From Paenibacillus harenae DSM 16969 (GTDB taxonomy: Bacteria; Bacillota; Bacilli; Paenibacillales; Paenibacillaceae), in assembly GCF_000422465.1 (NCBI RefSeq), contig NZ_KE383845.1, positions 46,241-110,240 on the forward strand: 64,000 nt of DNA. The letters run 5' to 3'. Below are positions 28,338-35,755 of this stretch, in pieces. Within the stretch, counting starts at the first letter, position 1; every line of letters begins with the position of its first letter. The notes beneath the pieces are model-generated. The model was given only the letters and a program-made list of their open reading frames with translations, had not been told where the DNA came from and did no database searches. Both the position numbers and the translations under genes were made by a program.

Positions 28338-28481
28338 CTATGCGGTAGCCTTGTAGTTTTCCGGATTGACATGCCTTCGCTTCAATTCGATAGCTAACAT
28401 TCGAATAAATTCTGGCTCCAATTCAAATTGGATAGCTGCATAATAAGTATCTACCAGCATTTCGTCCGATAGTAGCTCCAT
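28338..28481 (-). CDS. sda: Sporulation histidine-kinase inhibitor Sda
   Basis: Sda is a checkpoint peptide that blocks the sporulation kinase KinA when replication is perturbed. The 47-residue product forms the expected helical hairpin: LSDEMLVDTYYAAIQFELE, then PEFIRMLAIELKRR. The short start at MELLSDEM is used since AAAGGGTG lies upstream and the length fits the family. Four DnaA boxes lie upstream, the same regulatory logic as in Bacillus, which strengthens the call. Confidence 0.9.
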   Translation of the reverse strand: MELLSDEMLVDTYYAAIQFELEPEFIRMLAIELKRRHVNPENYKATA

Positions 28482-28523
28482 TACTACACACCCTTTCTTC
28501 CATACTTTGGTTATTGCTTCCTC

Positions 28524-28553
28524 ATAGTAGCATGGCACTATTCCGGAGGACAA
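28524..28553 (-). promoter_or_regulatory. sda promoter
   Basis: Leftward TTGTCC (28548-28553), 18 bases, TACTAT (28524-28529), about 40 bases before the sda start. Confidence 0.6.
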
Positions 28554-28562
28554 CAGTCCCTG

Positions 28563-28661
28563 TTATTCACATATCATTGTGGATACGATGTGCATAGCAT
28601 GTGTATATACGTCGATTATTGAGGAAAATCAGCATGTATAATGTGGATACAGTTATCCACA
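28563..28661. promoter_or_regulatory. Cluster of four DnaA boxes upstream of sda
   Basis: Against TTATNCACA: TTATTCACA at 28563-28571 and TTATCCACA at 28653-28661 are exact. GTATCCACA on the minus strand at 28578-28586 and again at 28642-28650 have one mismatch. The last two boxes form a palindrome of about 20 bases. They lie immediately upstream of the -35 of sda. The flanking 28662-28740 is A+T rich without a gene. Confidence 0.85.
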
Positions 28662-28747
28662 ATCCAAATTTTACCCATTTCTATAAAAAACTTTAATGAG
28701 ATTCTATGACTCTATTAATAGAATATATCACCGCCGTAAGATGAGCC

Positions 28748-28790
28748 AATGATAAATACGCCCCGTTTGAGGGGGCGTAGCTTTATCATA
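28748..28790. terminator. Long inverted repeat, probable terminator
   Basis: ATGATAAATACGCCCC pairs with GGGGCGTAGCTTTATCAT around a short loop. It lies downstream of the ATP-grasp gene on the minus strand and behind the DnaA-box region. The stem is strong but the T-run is short. Confidence 0.5.
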
Positions 28791-28829
28791 GGTTATATTT
28801 ATTCAAATTAAATAGAATGAAGTAAATGG

Positions 28830-29504
28830 TCAATGCGGCCTGGTATTAACCTCGAATATCCAAATATCCCCTTGCTTATCAATTCCGTAATCGAAGCCAA
28901 GCTGTCCGATCCCCGGATATTTCGTTTCCAGCACGCTGGTTGCCAGCACGGTCAGCTCGCGCATTTTGGTCTTTTTCGCTGAAACCTGTGAAGACGAAAT
29001 CGATTTGCTGATCCCCTGCGCGGCTGTAACCATCCTGCCGCCGCGGCATAGGTTGGTAACGAATAGTCCTTGTCTCGCGATCCTCCCGACCATGGAGCGG
29101 TATACCCAGCCCTTTTCCGTTTTTACGTATTTTACGCGGTAATCGATCGGCCTGCCGTTAACGGTAGCCAGATTTATCCCTTTCTGAATGAGATATGCCC
29201 GGCCTCTCCGTTGTCTATTAAGAGCGCCTACTAACGCTTTAAAACTAGTAAAACGTTTCGTCTGCGAATAATAAGTATAGGCATAATAGCCGGCAGCATT
29301 CCGCGTAACTTTAATGACGCCGTGTCCGCCGGCTCCTTTCACCGGTTTCACAACAACCATCTGATGTTCTTCCAGCATACGTCTCAAATGATCCGCCGTA
29401 AATCTTGACGTTGGAGGTATATGCGGGGCAATATCGGGATGCGACAGCAACGCCGCCGTTTTCACCCACTTGCTAGCAAGCGACCTGCCCTTTTGTTCAC
29501 CCAT
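28830..29504 (-). CDS. YheC/YheD-family ATP-grasp protein (spore-coat associated)
   Basis: This 224-residue ATP-grasp domain shows VVVKPVKGAGGHGVIKV near residue 50-65, the nucleotide loop. LIQKGINL follows, and the C-terminal FDYGIDKQGDIWIFEVNTRPH supplies metal ligands. Relatives in Bacillus (YheC/YheD) are found in the spore coat, and their ligase reaction is unknown. At roughly half the length of YheD it is a short member. The ATG of MGEQKGRS is preferred (GGAG ten bases upstream). Confidence 0.8.
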   Translation of the reverse strand: MGEQKGRSLASKWVKTAALLSHPDIAPHIPPTSRFTADHLRRMLEEHQMVVVKPVKGAGGHGVIKVTRNAAGYYAYTYYSQTKRFTSFKALVGALNRQRRGRAYLIQKGINLATVNGRPIDYRVKYVKTEKGWVYRSMVGRIARQGLFVTNLCRGGRMVTAAQGISKSISSSQVSAKKTKMRELTVLATSVLETKYPGIGQLGFDYGIDKQGDIWIFEVNTRPH

Positions 29505-29621
29505 TGCCTTCAATCTCCTTTCCTACCGCTTCCTCCATAGCATATGACGGCGCACTACCTGTCTCTTGGATGAATGACCGAGGTTAGGAGCCTTTTTTGG
29601 CGAGAATCGTTTTGCTATATA

Positions 29622-29662
29622 AATAGAAAAAGACAAGCGTCATCGGGAGCTTCGCTTGTCTT
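29622..29662 (-). terminator. topB terminator
   Basis: Leftward AAGACAAGCG / CGCTTGTCTT perfect ten-base stem with a 13-base loop, then TTTCTATTT. Confidence 0.8.
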
Positions 29663-29677
29663 GTGTGTACGAGGGTT

Positions 29678-31837
29678 TTATGAATCCGATTTTTTCTCGA
29701 GCGCCGCCTTCAGCTTATCGGCAAGGCTGCCCGACAACGTCGTATTATCGCTGTATTGCTTAATCAGCTGTTGATTCTGCTTGCGGTTAACTTTGCCGCC
29801 CTGCTTGTCGCCAAGCAGTTCGATAACGTTACACGGCTTGCACTGGGCGAATTTCCCTGCTTTGCCGTCACGGATCTCCATTTTCTTATGGCATTGCGGA
29901 CAGCGCTTATTCAACAATACCGGCTCCGCCGAGCGCCGGTATCCGCATTCGCGGTCCGAGCATGAAAGCGATTTGCCCCGCTTTCCCTTCACCTCAAGCA
30001 GCGGCTTCCCGCACTCCGGGCACCGGGAATGCGTCAGATTATGAGGCTTGTATTCCTTCGTCTCGGCGATCACCTCGGATACCCACTTCCCCGCTTGCTC
30101 GCGGATGCCCCTCATGAATGCCGCAGGATCGCCTTTCCCTTTGGCGATCGCCTCCAAGTCGCGTTCCCACTTCGCAGTCAATTCCGGGCTTCTGAGCTCA
30201 TCAACAACAAGCTCTACCAGCTGCTTTCCTTTACCTGTCGGCATCAGTTTATTCTGCGATCGCGTGATCGTATCCGTACTCAATAGTTTTTCGATAATAT
30301 CCGCGCGAGTAGCGGGCGTTCCCAAGCCATGCTTCTCCATGCGCGTGAGAAGTGTCGCTTCCGTATAACGGGAAGGCGGCATCGTACGAAGCTCTCGCAC
30401 CCTTCCTTGCTTGACCGGAAGCGTCTGCCCAAGCGAAAGCGGCGGCAGCAGCTGCGCCGGCTGACGGTCAGCATAGCTTTGTCCTGAAGCGTCTCCGTCG
30501 TCGTCCTCCTCTTCGTCCGCGCTGGCATCGGACTGATAGATTTCCTTCCAGCCTTTGTCCTTCTCGATTTTGCCTTTCGCATAGAAGCGGTCTTTCCCGA
30601 CAACAAGCACGACGCTCGTCTCGTCATAACGGTAAGGTCCGTAGAACAGGGCGATGAACCTTCTGACAATCAAGTCGTACAGCCTGCGTTCTTCACTGCT
30701 CAGCACAGCCAAATTAACGAATTGCTCCGTCGGAATAATGGCGTGATGGTCCGTGACCTTGCTGTCGTCGACGATCCGCTTCGTAACCGGCAGCGTTCCC
30801 CTCAGCAGTCTTCGGGCAAGCTGCGAGTAAGGTCCGACGGCTATGCTTTCCAGCCGTCCCTTCAAGGTCGGTACCATATCGCCGGACAAATAACGTGAAT
30901 CTGTCCGCGGATAAGTTACCAGCTTATGCTGCTCGTATAGCTTCTGCAGCACGTTCGAGGTCTGCTTGGCGGAGAAGCCGAGCCGCTTATTCGCATCCCG
31001 CTGAAGCTCGGTCAAATCATAAGCTTGCGGATGGGGCTCCGTTTTCTCTACCGTACGCAGCTTATCCACCTTGGCGGCCCCATTCTGAATGCGGGATGCC
31101 GCAAGGTCGGCTTCCTCGCGGTCCCATATCCGGCCGTCATGAGCGTCCTGCTCGCGCCACAGCGCGGCGAACGGGCCGAAGTCAGCCGTAACGTTCCAAT
31201 AGGGCTGCGATTGAAACGACTGAATGTCCTGCTCCCTCTCCATCAGGATCGACAGCGTCGGGGTCTGGACACGGCCCGCAGCCAGCTGCGCATTATATTT
31301 GGTTGTCAGCGCCCTGGTCACGTTTAAGCCGATCAGCCAGTCCGCTTCTGCCCGGCATACGGCCGAGGCATACAGATTGTTATAATCCTTGCCCGGCTTC
31401 AAGCCGTTAAAGCCGTCTTTGATCGCTTTATCCGTCTGCGACGAAATCCATAAACGCTTGAACGGCTTGCGCCAATGGACGAGCTCCATAATCCAACGGG
31501 CAACAAGCTCGCCCTCGCGCCCGGCATCCGTCGCGATGATAAGCTCGCCGATATCCTGCCGTTTGCACAGCTGAGCCACTGCCCGGAACTGGTGAGAGGT
31601 TTCTTTCATTATTTTTAAATTCATTTTCGGAGGAAGCAGAGGCAAATCCTCCAGGTTCCATGTTTTATACTTCGGATCGTATTCTTCGGGCTCTGCCAAC
31701 GTTACTAAATGGCCCAGCGCCCAGGTTACGACATAATGAGGCCCCTCGATATAACTTTTATTCTTCTGACTGCAGCCGAGCACACGGGCGATTTCCTTGG
31801 CGACGCTCGGTTTTTCTGCAAGCACTAGCGATTTCAT
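29678..31837 (-). CDS. topB: DNA topoisomerase III
   Basis: This is a type IA topoisomerase that passes single DNA strands and helps resolve replication and recombination intermediates. The product has 719 residues from the ATG of MKSLVLAEKPSVAKE (GGAGAG upstream). The Toprim motif ATDAGREGELVARWI lies near residue 105. The active-site tyrosine is in TYPRTDSRYL. The C-terminus carries zinc-ribbon cysteines (CPECGKPL, CSDRECG, CPQCHKKM, CKPCN), an extension found in many Bacillales TopB proteins. Confidence 0.93.
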   Translation of the reverse strand: MKSLVLAEKPSVAKEIARVLGCSQKNKSYIEGPHYVVTWALGHLVTLAEPEEYDPKYKTWNLEDLPLLPPKMNLKIMKETSHQFRAVAQLCKRQDIGELIIATDAGREGELVARWIMELVHWRKPFKRLWISSQTDKAIKDGFNGLKPGKDYNNLYASAVCRAEADWLIGLNVTRALTTKYNAQLAAGRVQTPTLSILMEREQDIQSFQSQPYWNVTADFGPFAALWREQDAHDGRIWDREEADLAASRIQNGAAKVDKLRTVEKTEPHPQAYDLTELQRDANKRLGFSAKQTSNVLQKLYEQHKLVTYPRTDSRYLSGDMVPTLKGRLESIAVGPYSQLARRLLRGTLPVTKRIVDDSKVTDHHAIIPTEQFVNLAVLSSEERRLYDLIVRRFIALFYGPYRYDETSVVLVVGKDRFYAKGKIEKDKGWKEIYQSDASADEEEDDDGDASGQSYADRQPAQLLPPLSLGQTLPVKQGRVRELRTMPPSRYTEATLLTRMEKHGLGTPATRADIIEKLLSTDTITRSQNKLMPTGKGKQLVELVVDELRSPELTAKWERDLEAIAKGKGDPAAFMRGIREQAGKWVSEVIAETKEYKPHNLTHSRCPECGKPLLEVKGKRGKSLSCSDRECGYRRSAEPVLLNKRCPQCHKKMEIRDGKAGKFAQCKPCNVIELLGDKQGGKVNRKQNQQLIKQYSDNTTLSGSLADKLKAALEKKSDS

Positions 31838-31890
31838 CCGGATATTCTCTCCATTCATCGAATGCGCGTCAGTCCGGCGCCATTCGTTTA

Positions 31891-32802
31891 CTATGACGAA
31901 ACGATACCATAGGCTTTCAGCCTGCGCAACGCATCAAGCGTAATAACGCCTTTCCAGTCCCGTTCGGCCCGCGGCCACACGTCTTGAAATTCCGCCCAGC
32001 CCCATGATGGGGACCATGATCCGTCAGAGTGCTGCTGAGCAAGCAAATGACTCAAATAGGGGAACACACTGTCGCGCAGTTGACCGTAATATAGCGACGA
32101 TTGCGTCTCCGCAGCCTGAACCGGCGACAAGCAATAACCGTCCCACTGCCGGGGATCGGTCGTAACGCAGTTCCGCACCATTTCATCCATGGCCGGTTTC
32201 ACCTCGTCAAGAATGGACGCCGGTACAAGCTCAGCGAAGCGGAGGCAGCAGAGCAGCTCGTGAAAATCGTTCCGCGAGGATTTCTCGTTCATATACGTGA
32301 TCGCGTGCTGCGTAAGCTCATCAAGCAGCGAAGCCGGCACAAGCGAGGAATAAGCGTGAAAATAGCCGACCAGCTCAATCGCCGGATTGCCCCAGCCGTC
32401 ATGCGCAGCGTTATAGTTCCACCACGGTGCGCGGGGAGCTGTCTCCGCCTCTGCCGGCACAATGTCCCAGCCGTGCTTTTGAACCGTATCGTAGGAAGAA
32501 ACCAGATAGCGGATTGCTCCCTGAACGAGCGGAGAATGGCAGCTTGCCTTCAGCGATGTCAGATGTTGCAAGGCGACTGAAGTAGCCAGCACCGAGGAAG
32601 CCGCCAACCGCACATCCGGCTCCAGGCCGTGCCCGAAGCCGCCGTCCGAATTTTGAAAAGCAGCCAGCTCCCGCAGCGCCTCCTCGGAAGAGCCTGCCTC
32701 GAATTCATAAGCAAATAATGCGCGTTCAAGCGGCCTTGCCGACTCCTTTATAAATTGGACTGCCCGATCAAACCGCTCCTTTAACATAACTGGTTTTTCC
32801 AT
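31891..32802 (-). CDS. Terpenoid-cyclase/prenyltransferase-fold protein
   Basis: This 303-residue soluble protein is made of alpha-helical repeats of the alpha/alpha toroid type. The recognisable repeat is FQNSDGGFGHGLEPDVR, echoed by QQHSDGSWSPSWGWAEF near the end. These resemble the QW-type repeats of squalene cyclases and prenyltransferases, but the protein is only about half the length of a cyclase and lacks a visible DxDD motif. It may bind or modify a small hydrophobic substrate. The ribosome site is AGGAGGA. It lies 53 bases upstream of topB on the same strand. Confidence 0.65.
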   Translation of the reverse strand: MEKPVMLKERFDRAVQFIKESARPLERALFAYEFEAGSSEEALRELAAFQNSDGGFGHGLEPDVRLAASSVLATSVALQHLTSLKASCHSPLVQGAIRYLVSSYDTVQKHGWDIVPAEAETAPRAPWWNYNAAHDGWGNPAIELVGYFHAYSSLVPASLLDELTQHAITYMNEKSSRNDFHELLCCLRFAELVPASILDEVKPAMDEMVRNCVTTDPRQWDGYCLSPVQAAETQSSLYYGQLRDSVFPYLSHLLAQQHSDGSWSPSWGWAEFQDVWPRAERDWKGVITLDALRRLKAYGIVSS

Positions 32803-32973
32803 TTACATGTTCCTCCTTCAACTTTTGATGAAGCAAAGGCCGTTTTATCCGTCTGCTGCGGGCTTCGTCATACCGAGTTTCCGATATCCGCCCGTCCATA
32901 TTTGAATCCGATACTAACTATCGTAAATAATCGGAGGCTGATTAGCAATCATTTCCCTGCCATTACTGACCAT

Positions 32974-33003
32974 TTGGCTGCAAGATTCCGATTATGCTAT
33001 AGT
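32974..33003 (+). promoter_or_regulatory. Promoter of the metallophosphoesterase gene
   Basis: TTGGCT (32974-32979), 18 bases, TATAGT (32998-33003), 50 bases ahead of the start codon. Confidence 0.55.
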
Positions 33004-33053
33004 AGGTTCAGCCTTTATTTCTGATAGATGATAGATTAAGGAGTGTCGATTCG

Positions 33054-34211
33054 ATGAAACCGCGATTAATTGTGATTTTATTTAGCATATTGCTTGTCTA
33101 CAGCGGCATTACCTTCTTTATCGGATGGAACGGCTGGCTGTTTCTTTCTACTTTATTAGATGCTCGCCAAGAGCTCGCCGGCATATATTGGATCTGCCTC
33201 TCGGTCATCGCTTTCTCCTACTTTATCGGCCGTGCAGCGTATCGCGCCCCGCTTAGGCCGCTAGCGGAAGCGCTGAAGCTCATCGGCTCCTATTGGTTCG
33301 CCGTGCTGCAGTACGCCGTCCTCATCCTGCCGGCTGCCGACGTGACCGCCCTTCTTCTAAGAGCGGCAGGCGCTTCCAAATCCGCATACATTATCGGGGT
33401 AGGAGGCATTGCCATCCTATTAATGGCGGTGCTCATCCTGCGCGGCTCCTGGAATGCGTGGAATCCGGTTATCCGAAAATATGCGCTGCAGGTTCCGAAG
33501 CAAGCAGGAGGCTTCAACAAGCTGACGATCGCAATGGCATCCGATCTTCATCTTGGCACGATCGTGGGCAACCGCCATTTGCGGCGGCTGATCGAGAAGG
33601 TGGAGCAAATCAAGCCCGATCTCATCCTGCTTCCGGGCGATATTCTGGACGACGACATCGAACCGTTTATTCGTAAAAATATGTCAGACGTCCTCGGCAA
33701 GCTGAAAGCGCCGCTAGGCGTTTACGCAGTGACCGGCAACCATGAATATATCGGCCGCAAGGTTCCCGAATTCATCGCGGCTATGGATGCCATCGGAATT
33801 CGCGTCCTAATGGACGAAGCGGCGCTGATAGACGGCAGCTTCTACGTGGTCGGCCGCAAAGATAAAGCCTCGGCAGGCTTCGGAGGCGAGGAAAGGCTGC
33901 CGATTCGAGAGCTTGTCGCTGCGCTTGATCCTTCGCTTCCGCTAATTCTGCTGGACCATCAGCCCTCGGACATAGCGAAGGCTGCCGAGCACGGCATCGA
34001 TATCTCCTTGTCCGGCCATACGCATCGCGGCCAAATGATGCCGAATCATTTGATTACGAGGCGTTTGTTCGAGCTGGATTGGGGATATTTGAAGAAAGGC
34101 GGATTGCACGCCATCGTATCGTCCGGCTTTGGCACTTGGGGACCGCCCGTACGGATCGGCAGCAGGTCCGAGGTGATCCAGATCGACGTAGAATTCGTAC
34201 CGTCCCATTAA
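33054..34211 (+). CDS. Membrane-anchored metallophosphoesterase
   Basis: The 385-residue protein has four hydrophobic segments in the first 135 residues. A calcineurin-like phosphoesterase domain follows from about 160. All metal motifs are present in order: SDLHLG, PGDILDD, TGNHEYIG, LDHQPSD and SGHTHRGQ. Related membrane phosphoesterases (YkuE type) act on lipid or nucleotide phosphoesters, and the substrate here is unknown. The ribosome site is AAGGAGTG. A strong hairpin follows the gene. Confidence 0.88.
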   Translation: MKPRLIVILFSILLVYSGITFFIGWNGWLFLSTLLDARQELAGIYWICLSVIAFSYFIGRAAYRAPLRPLAEALKLIGSYWFAVLQYAVLILPAADVTALLLRAAGASKSAYIIGVGGIAILLMAVLILRGSWNAWNPVIRKYALQVPKQAGGFNKLTIAMASDLHLGTIVGNRHLRRLIEKVEQIKPDLILLPGDILDDDIEPFIRKNMSDVLGKLKAPLGVYAVTGNHEYIGRKVPEFIAAMDAIGIRVLMDEAALIDGSFYVVGRKDKASAGFGGEERLPIRELVAALDPSLPLILLDHQPSDIAKAAEHGIDISLSGHTHRGQMMPNHLITRRLFELDWGYLKKGGLHAIVSSGFGTWGPPVRIGSRSEVIQIDVEFVPSH

Positions 34212-34228
34212 TGCGCGTTGAAAGAAGG

Positions 34229-34282
34229 AAGGGGCTGTTCCTCAAGGTTTTCACCTTGGGAACAGCCCCTTTCCCTTTTATT
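34229..34282. terminator. Bidirectional terminator
   Basis: AAGGGGCTGTTC / GAACAGCCCCTT with an inner CAAGGT/ACCTTG stem, then TCCCTTTTATT rightward. It separates the convergent phosphoesterase gene and the DUF6220 pair. Confidence 0.75.
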
Positions 34283-34313
34283 ACAAGAATAAGAAGTCCA
34301 TCGGTTCTTTCCG

Positions 34314-34406
34314 CTAATGAGGTGCGACACCGATAAGCGAAGAGAGAACGATACCGGCTTTGCTGCCAAGTGCCATGCCTATCAAGGCCGCACTGAGCTT
34401 TCTCAT
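34314..34406 (-). CDS. 30-residue peptide overlapping the DUF6220 gene
   Basis: Its ATG shares ATGA with the stop codon of the upstream DUF6220 gene, so translation is likely coupled, and GGTGG lies upstream within that gene. The product has one small hydrophobic stretch (ALIGMALGSKAGIVLSSLIG) between a basic start and a short VAPH end. I do not recognise it. It could be a real small membrane peptide or chance. Confidence 0.4.
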   Translation of the reverse strand: MRKLSAALIGMALGSKAGIVLSSLIGVAPH

Positions 34407-34783
34407 TGCGATGTCCCACCTTTTCTGGCAACATAGATCGAGAGCCAGAACATGAGCAGCGCCAGCACCGGATGAACCGCGCCGGCCCCTGGGACGTTTG
34501 CGGTGAAATATTGGGCGAATATAAGGACGAACAGAGCTCCGCTTAACCAGCGCAGCCGGACCGGCACCTGGCCGGCAAACGAGCAGATCAGCATCAGCAC
34601 CGGCAAGTATTCGAACAAATGAACGAATGTCGCATGCATCTTCCAAGCGCTCGAATCGCTGAAAAGCGCCATGCCTGCGATGAAGGTTTGTACGATGATG
34701 CAAGCGACGAATAACCAAGCGAAGATTAGGAAGGCGCCGCGGAAGAATCGGACTCTTCCCTTCTGCTCTTTGTGTTGTTCCAT
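34403..34783 (-). CDS. DUF6220 family membrane protein
   Basis: This 126-residue protein has four hydrophobic segments. The pattern IAGMALF ... WKMHATFVHLFEYLPVLM is the feature I associate with DUF6220, an uncharacterised family in Bacillales. The start is taken at the ATG of MEQHKEQK, with GGTGG upstream. A TTG two codons earlier is possible. Confidence 0.7.
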   Translation of the reverse strand: MEQHKEQKGRVRFFRGAFLIFAWLFVACIIVQTFIAGMALFSDSSAWKMHATFVHLFEYLPVLMLICSFAGQVPVRLRWLSGALFVLIFAQYFTANVPGAGAVHPVLALLMFWLSIYVARKGGTSQ

Positions 34784-34946
34784 GATCAATAACCACCATC
34801 CATTCCGTTAATGAGATCATTATATCCGGGTCATGTTGTGAACTTATGACGAAGCTGTACCCGTTCCATGAAATATGCCTGATAAGCGGGAACAGCGTGT
34901 ATACTGGGAATAACAAATCTATATAAGTTAATCGAGGTGGACAGAT

Positions 34947-35645
34947 ATGCCGCATACATTGCTGCTTGTGGACGATGAAGTGAAGGTGCTGGAATTTATG
35001 GAGCCTTTCCTGCGTCAGGAGGGGTACCATATCGTAACCGCTCTGACGGGCAAAGAAGCTTTGAATAAAGCAAAGGAGCACCAGCCGGCCGTCGTCGTGC
35101 TCGACTGGATGCTTCCGGAGATGAACGGAATCGACGTATGCAAGGAGCTCCGCAAATGGAGCCGCGCAGGCGTCATCATGGTAACGGCGCGCGCGGAAGA
35201 GGCGGACAAGGTTATCGGACTGGAAATTGGCGCCGATGATTATATGACGAAGCCTTTCTCCCTGCGCGAGCTGTCTGCCCGCATCCGTTCCGTGATTCGC
35301 AGGCTGGAGGGCCGCGATAACGTCCCTTCGGCGGAGCCCCCGTCTATTCAGCGCGGTGAGCTGTCCATTTCCGAAGCGCACTGCCGGGTATCGTACAAAG
35401 GCAAGGAGGTCCAGCTTACACCGACGGAATTCAAGCTGCTGCTCACGCTGGCCGCCAAGCCGGGCATCGTCTACAGCCGGCTGCAGCTGCTGCAGTCAGC
35501 GCTCGAGGACGATTTTCTCAATGACGAGAGGACCGTGGATGCCCATATCAGCCGGATTCGCCGAAAGATCGAGGACGATCCCGCGAACCCGACTTACATT
35601 CAGACGGTATACGGCTTCGGCTACCGGTTTGGAGACCGGCTGTAA
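34947..35645 (+). CDS. OmpR/PhoB-type response regulator
   Basis: The 232-residue protein has a receiver domain (residues 1-118). Its acidic pocket is DD at 9-10, the phosphorylated Asp53 is in VVLDWMLPE and Lys102 in TKPFS. A winged-helix DNA-binding domain follows (about 135-232, ending DDPANPTYIQTVYGFGYRF). The ribosome site is CGAGGTGGA. No histidine kinase follows. A terminator comes directly after the gene, so its partner must be encoded elsewhere. Confidence 0.92.
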   Translation: MPHTLLLVDDEVKVLEFMEPFLRQEGYHIVTALTGKEALNKAKEHQPAVVVLDWMLPEMNGIDVCKELRKWSRAGVIMVTARAEEADKVIGLEIGADDYMTKPFSLRELSARIRSVIRRLEGRDNVPSAEPPSIQRGELSISEAHCRVSYKGKEVQLTPTEFKLLLTLAAKPGIVYSRLQLLQSALEDDFLNDERTVDAHISRIRRKIEDDPANPTYIQTVYGFGYRFGDRL

Positions 35646-35708
35646 CCTTTGGATATTCCAATGTGAATGAGCGGTTAAAAGAATTAACCTGCAGCATTTA
35701 ATAGAAGG

Positions 35709-35742
35709 AGAGGCCGCCGGGCTGTATGCCCGGCGGCCTTCT
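35709..35742 (+). terminator. Terminator of the response regulator gene
   Basis: GGCCGCCGGGC / GCCCGGCGGCC perfect 11-base stem with a TGTAT loop, then TTCTTCTT. It could act leftward on the uvrA-like gene as well. Confidence 0.75.
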
Positions 35743-35755
35743 TCTTATCGCGCCG

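Noticed and set aside
34314-35381. A 355-codon open frame on the minus strand opposite the response regulator
   Set aside because: It covers the well-supported response regulator in antisense and has the composition of a shadow frame. Only its last 31 codons coincide with the small ATGA-coupled peptide.
35646-35755. A truncated histidine kinase after the response regulator
   Set aside because: The 110 bases contain no frame with kinase motifs, only a terminator hairpin.
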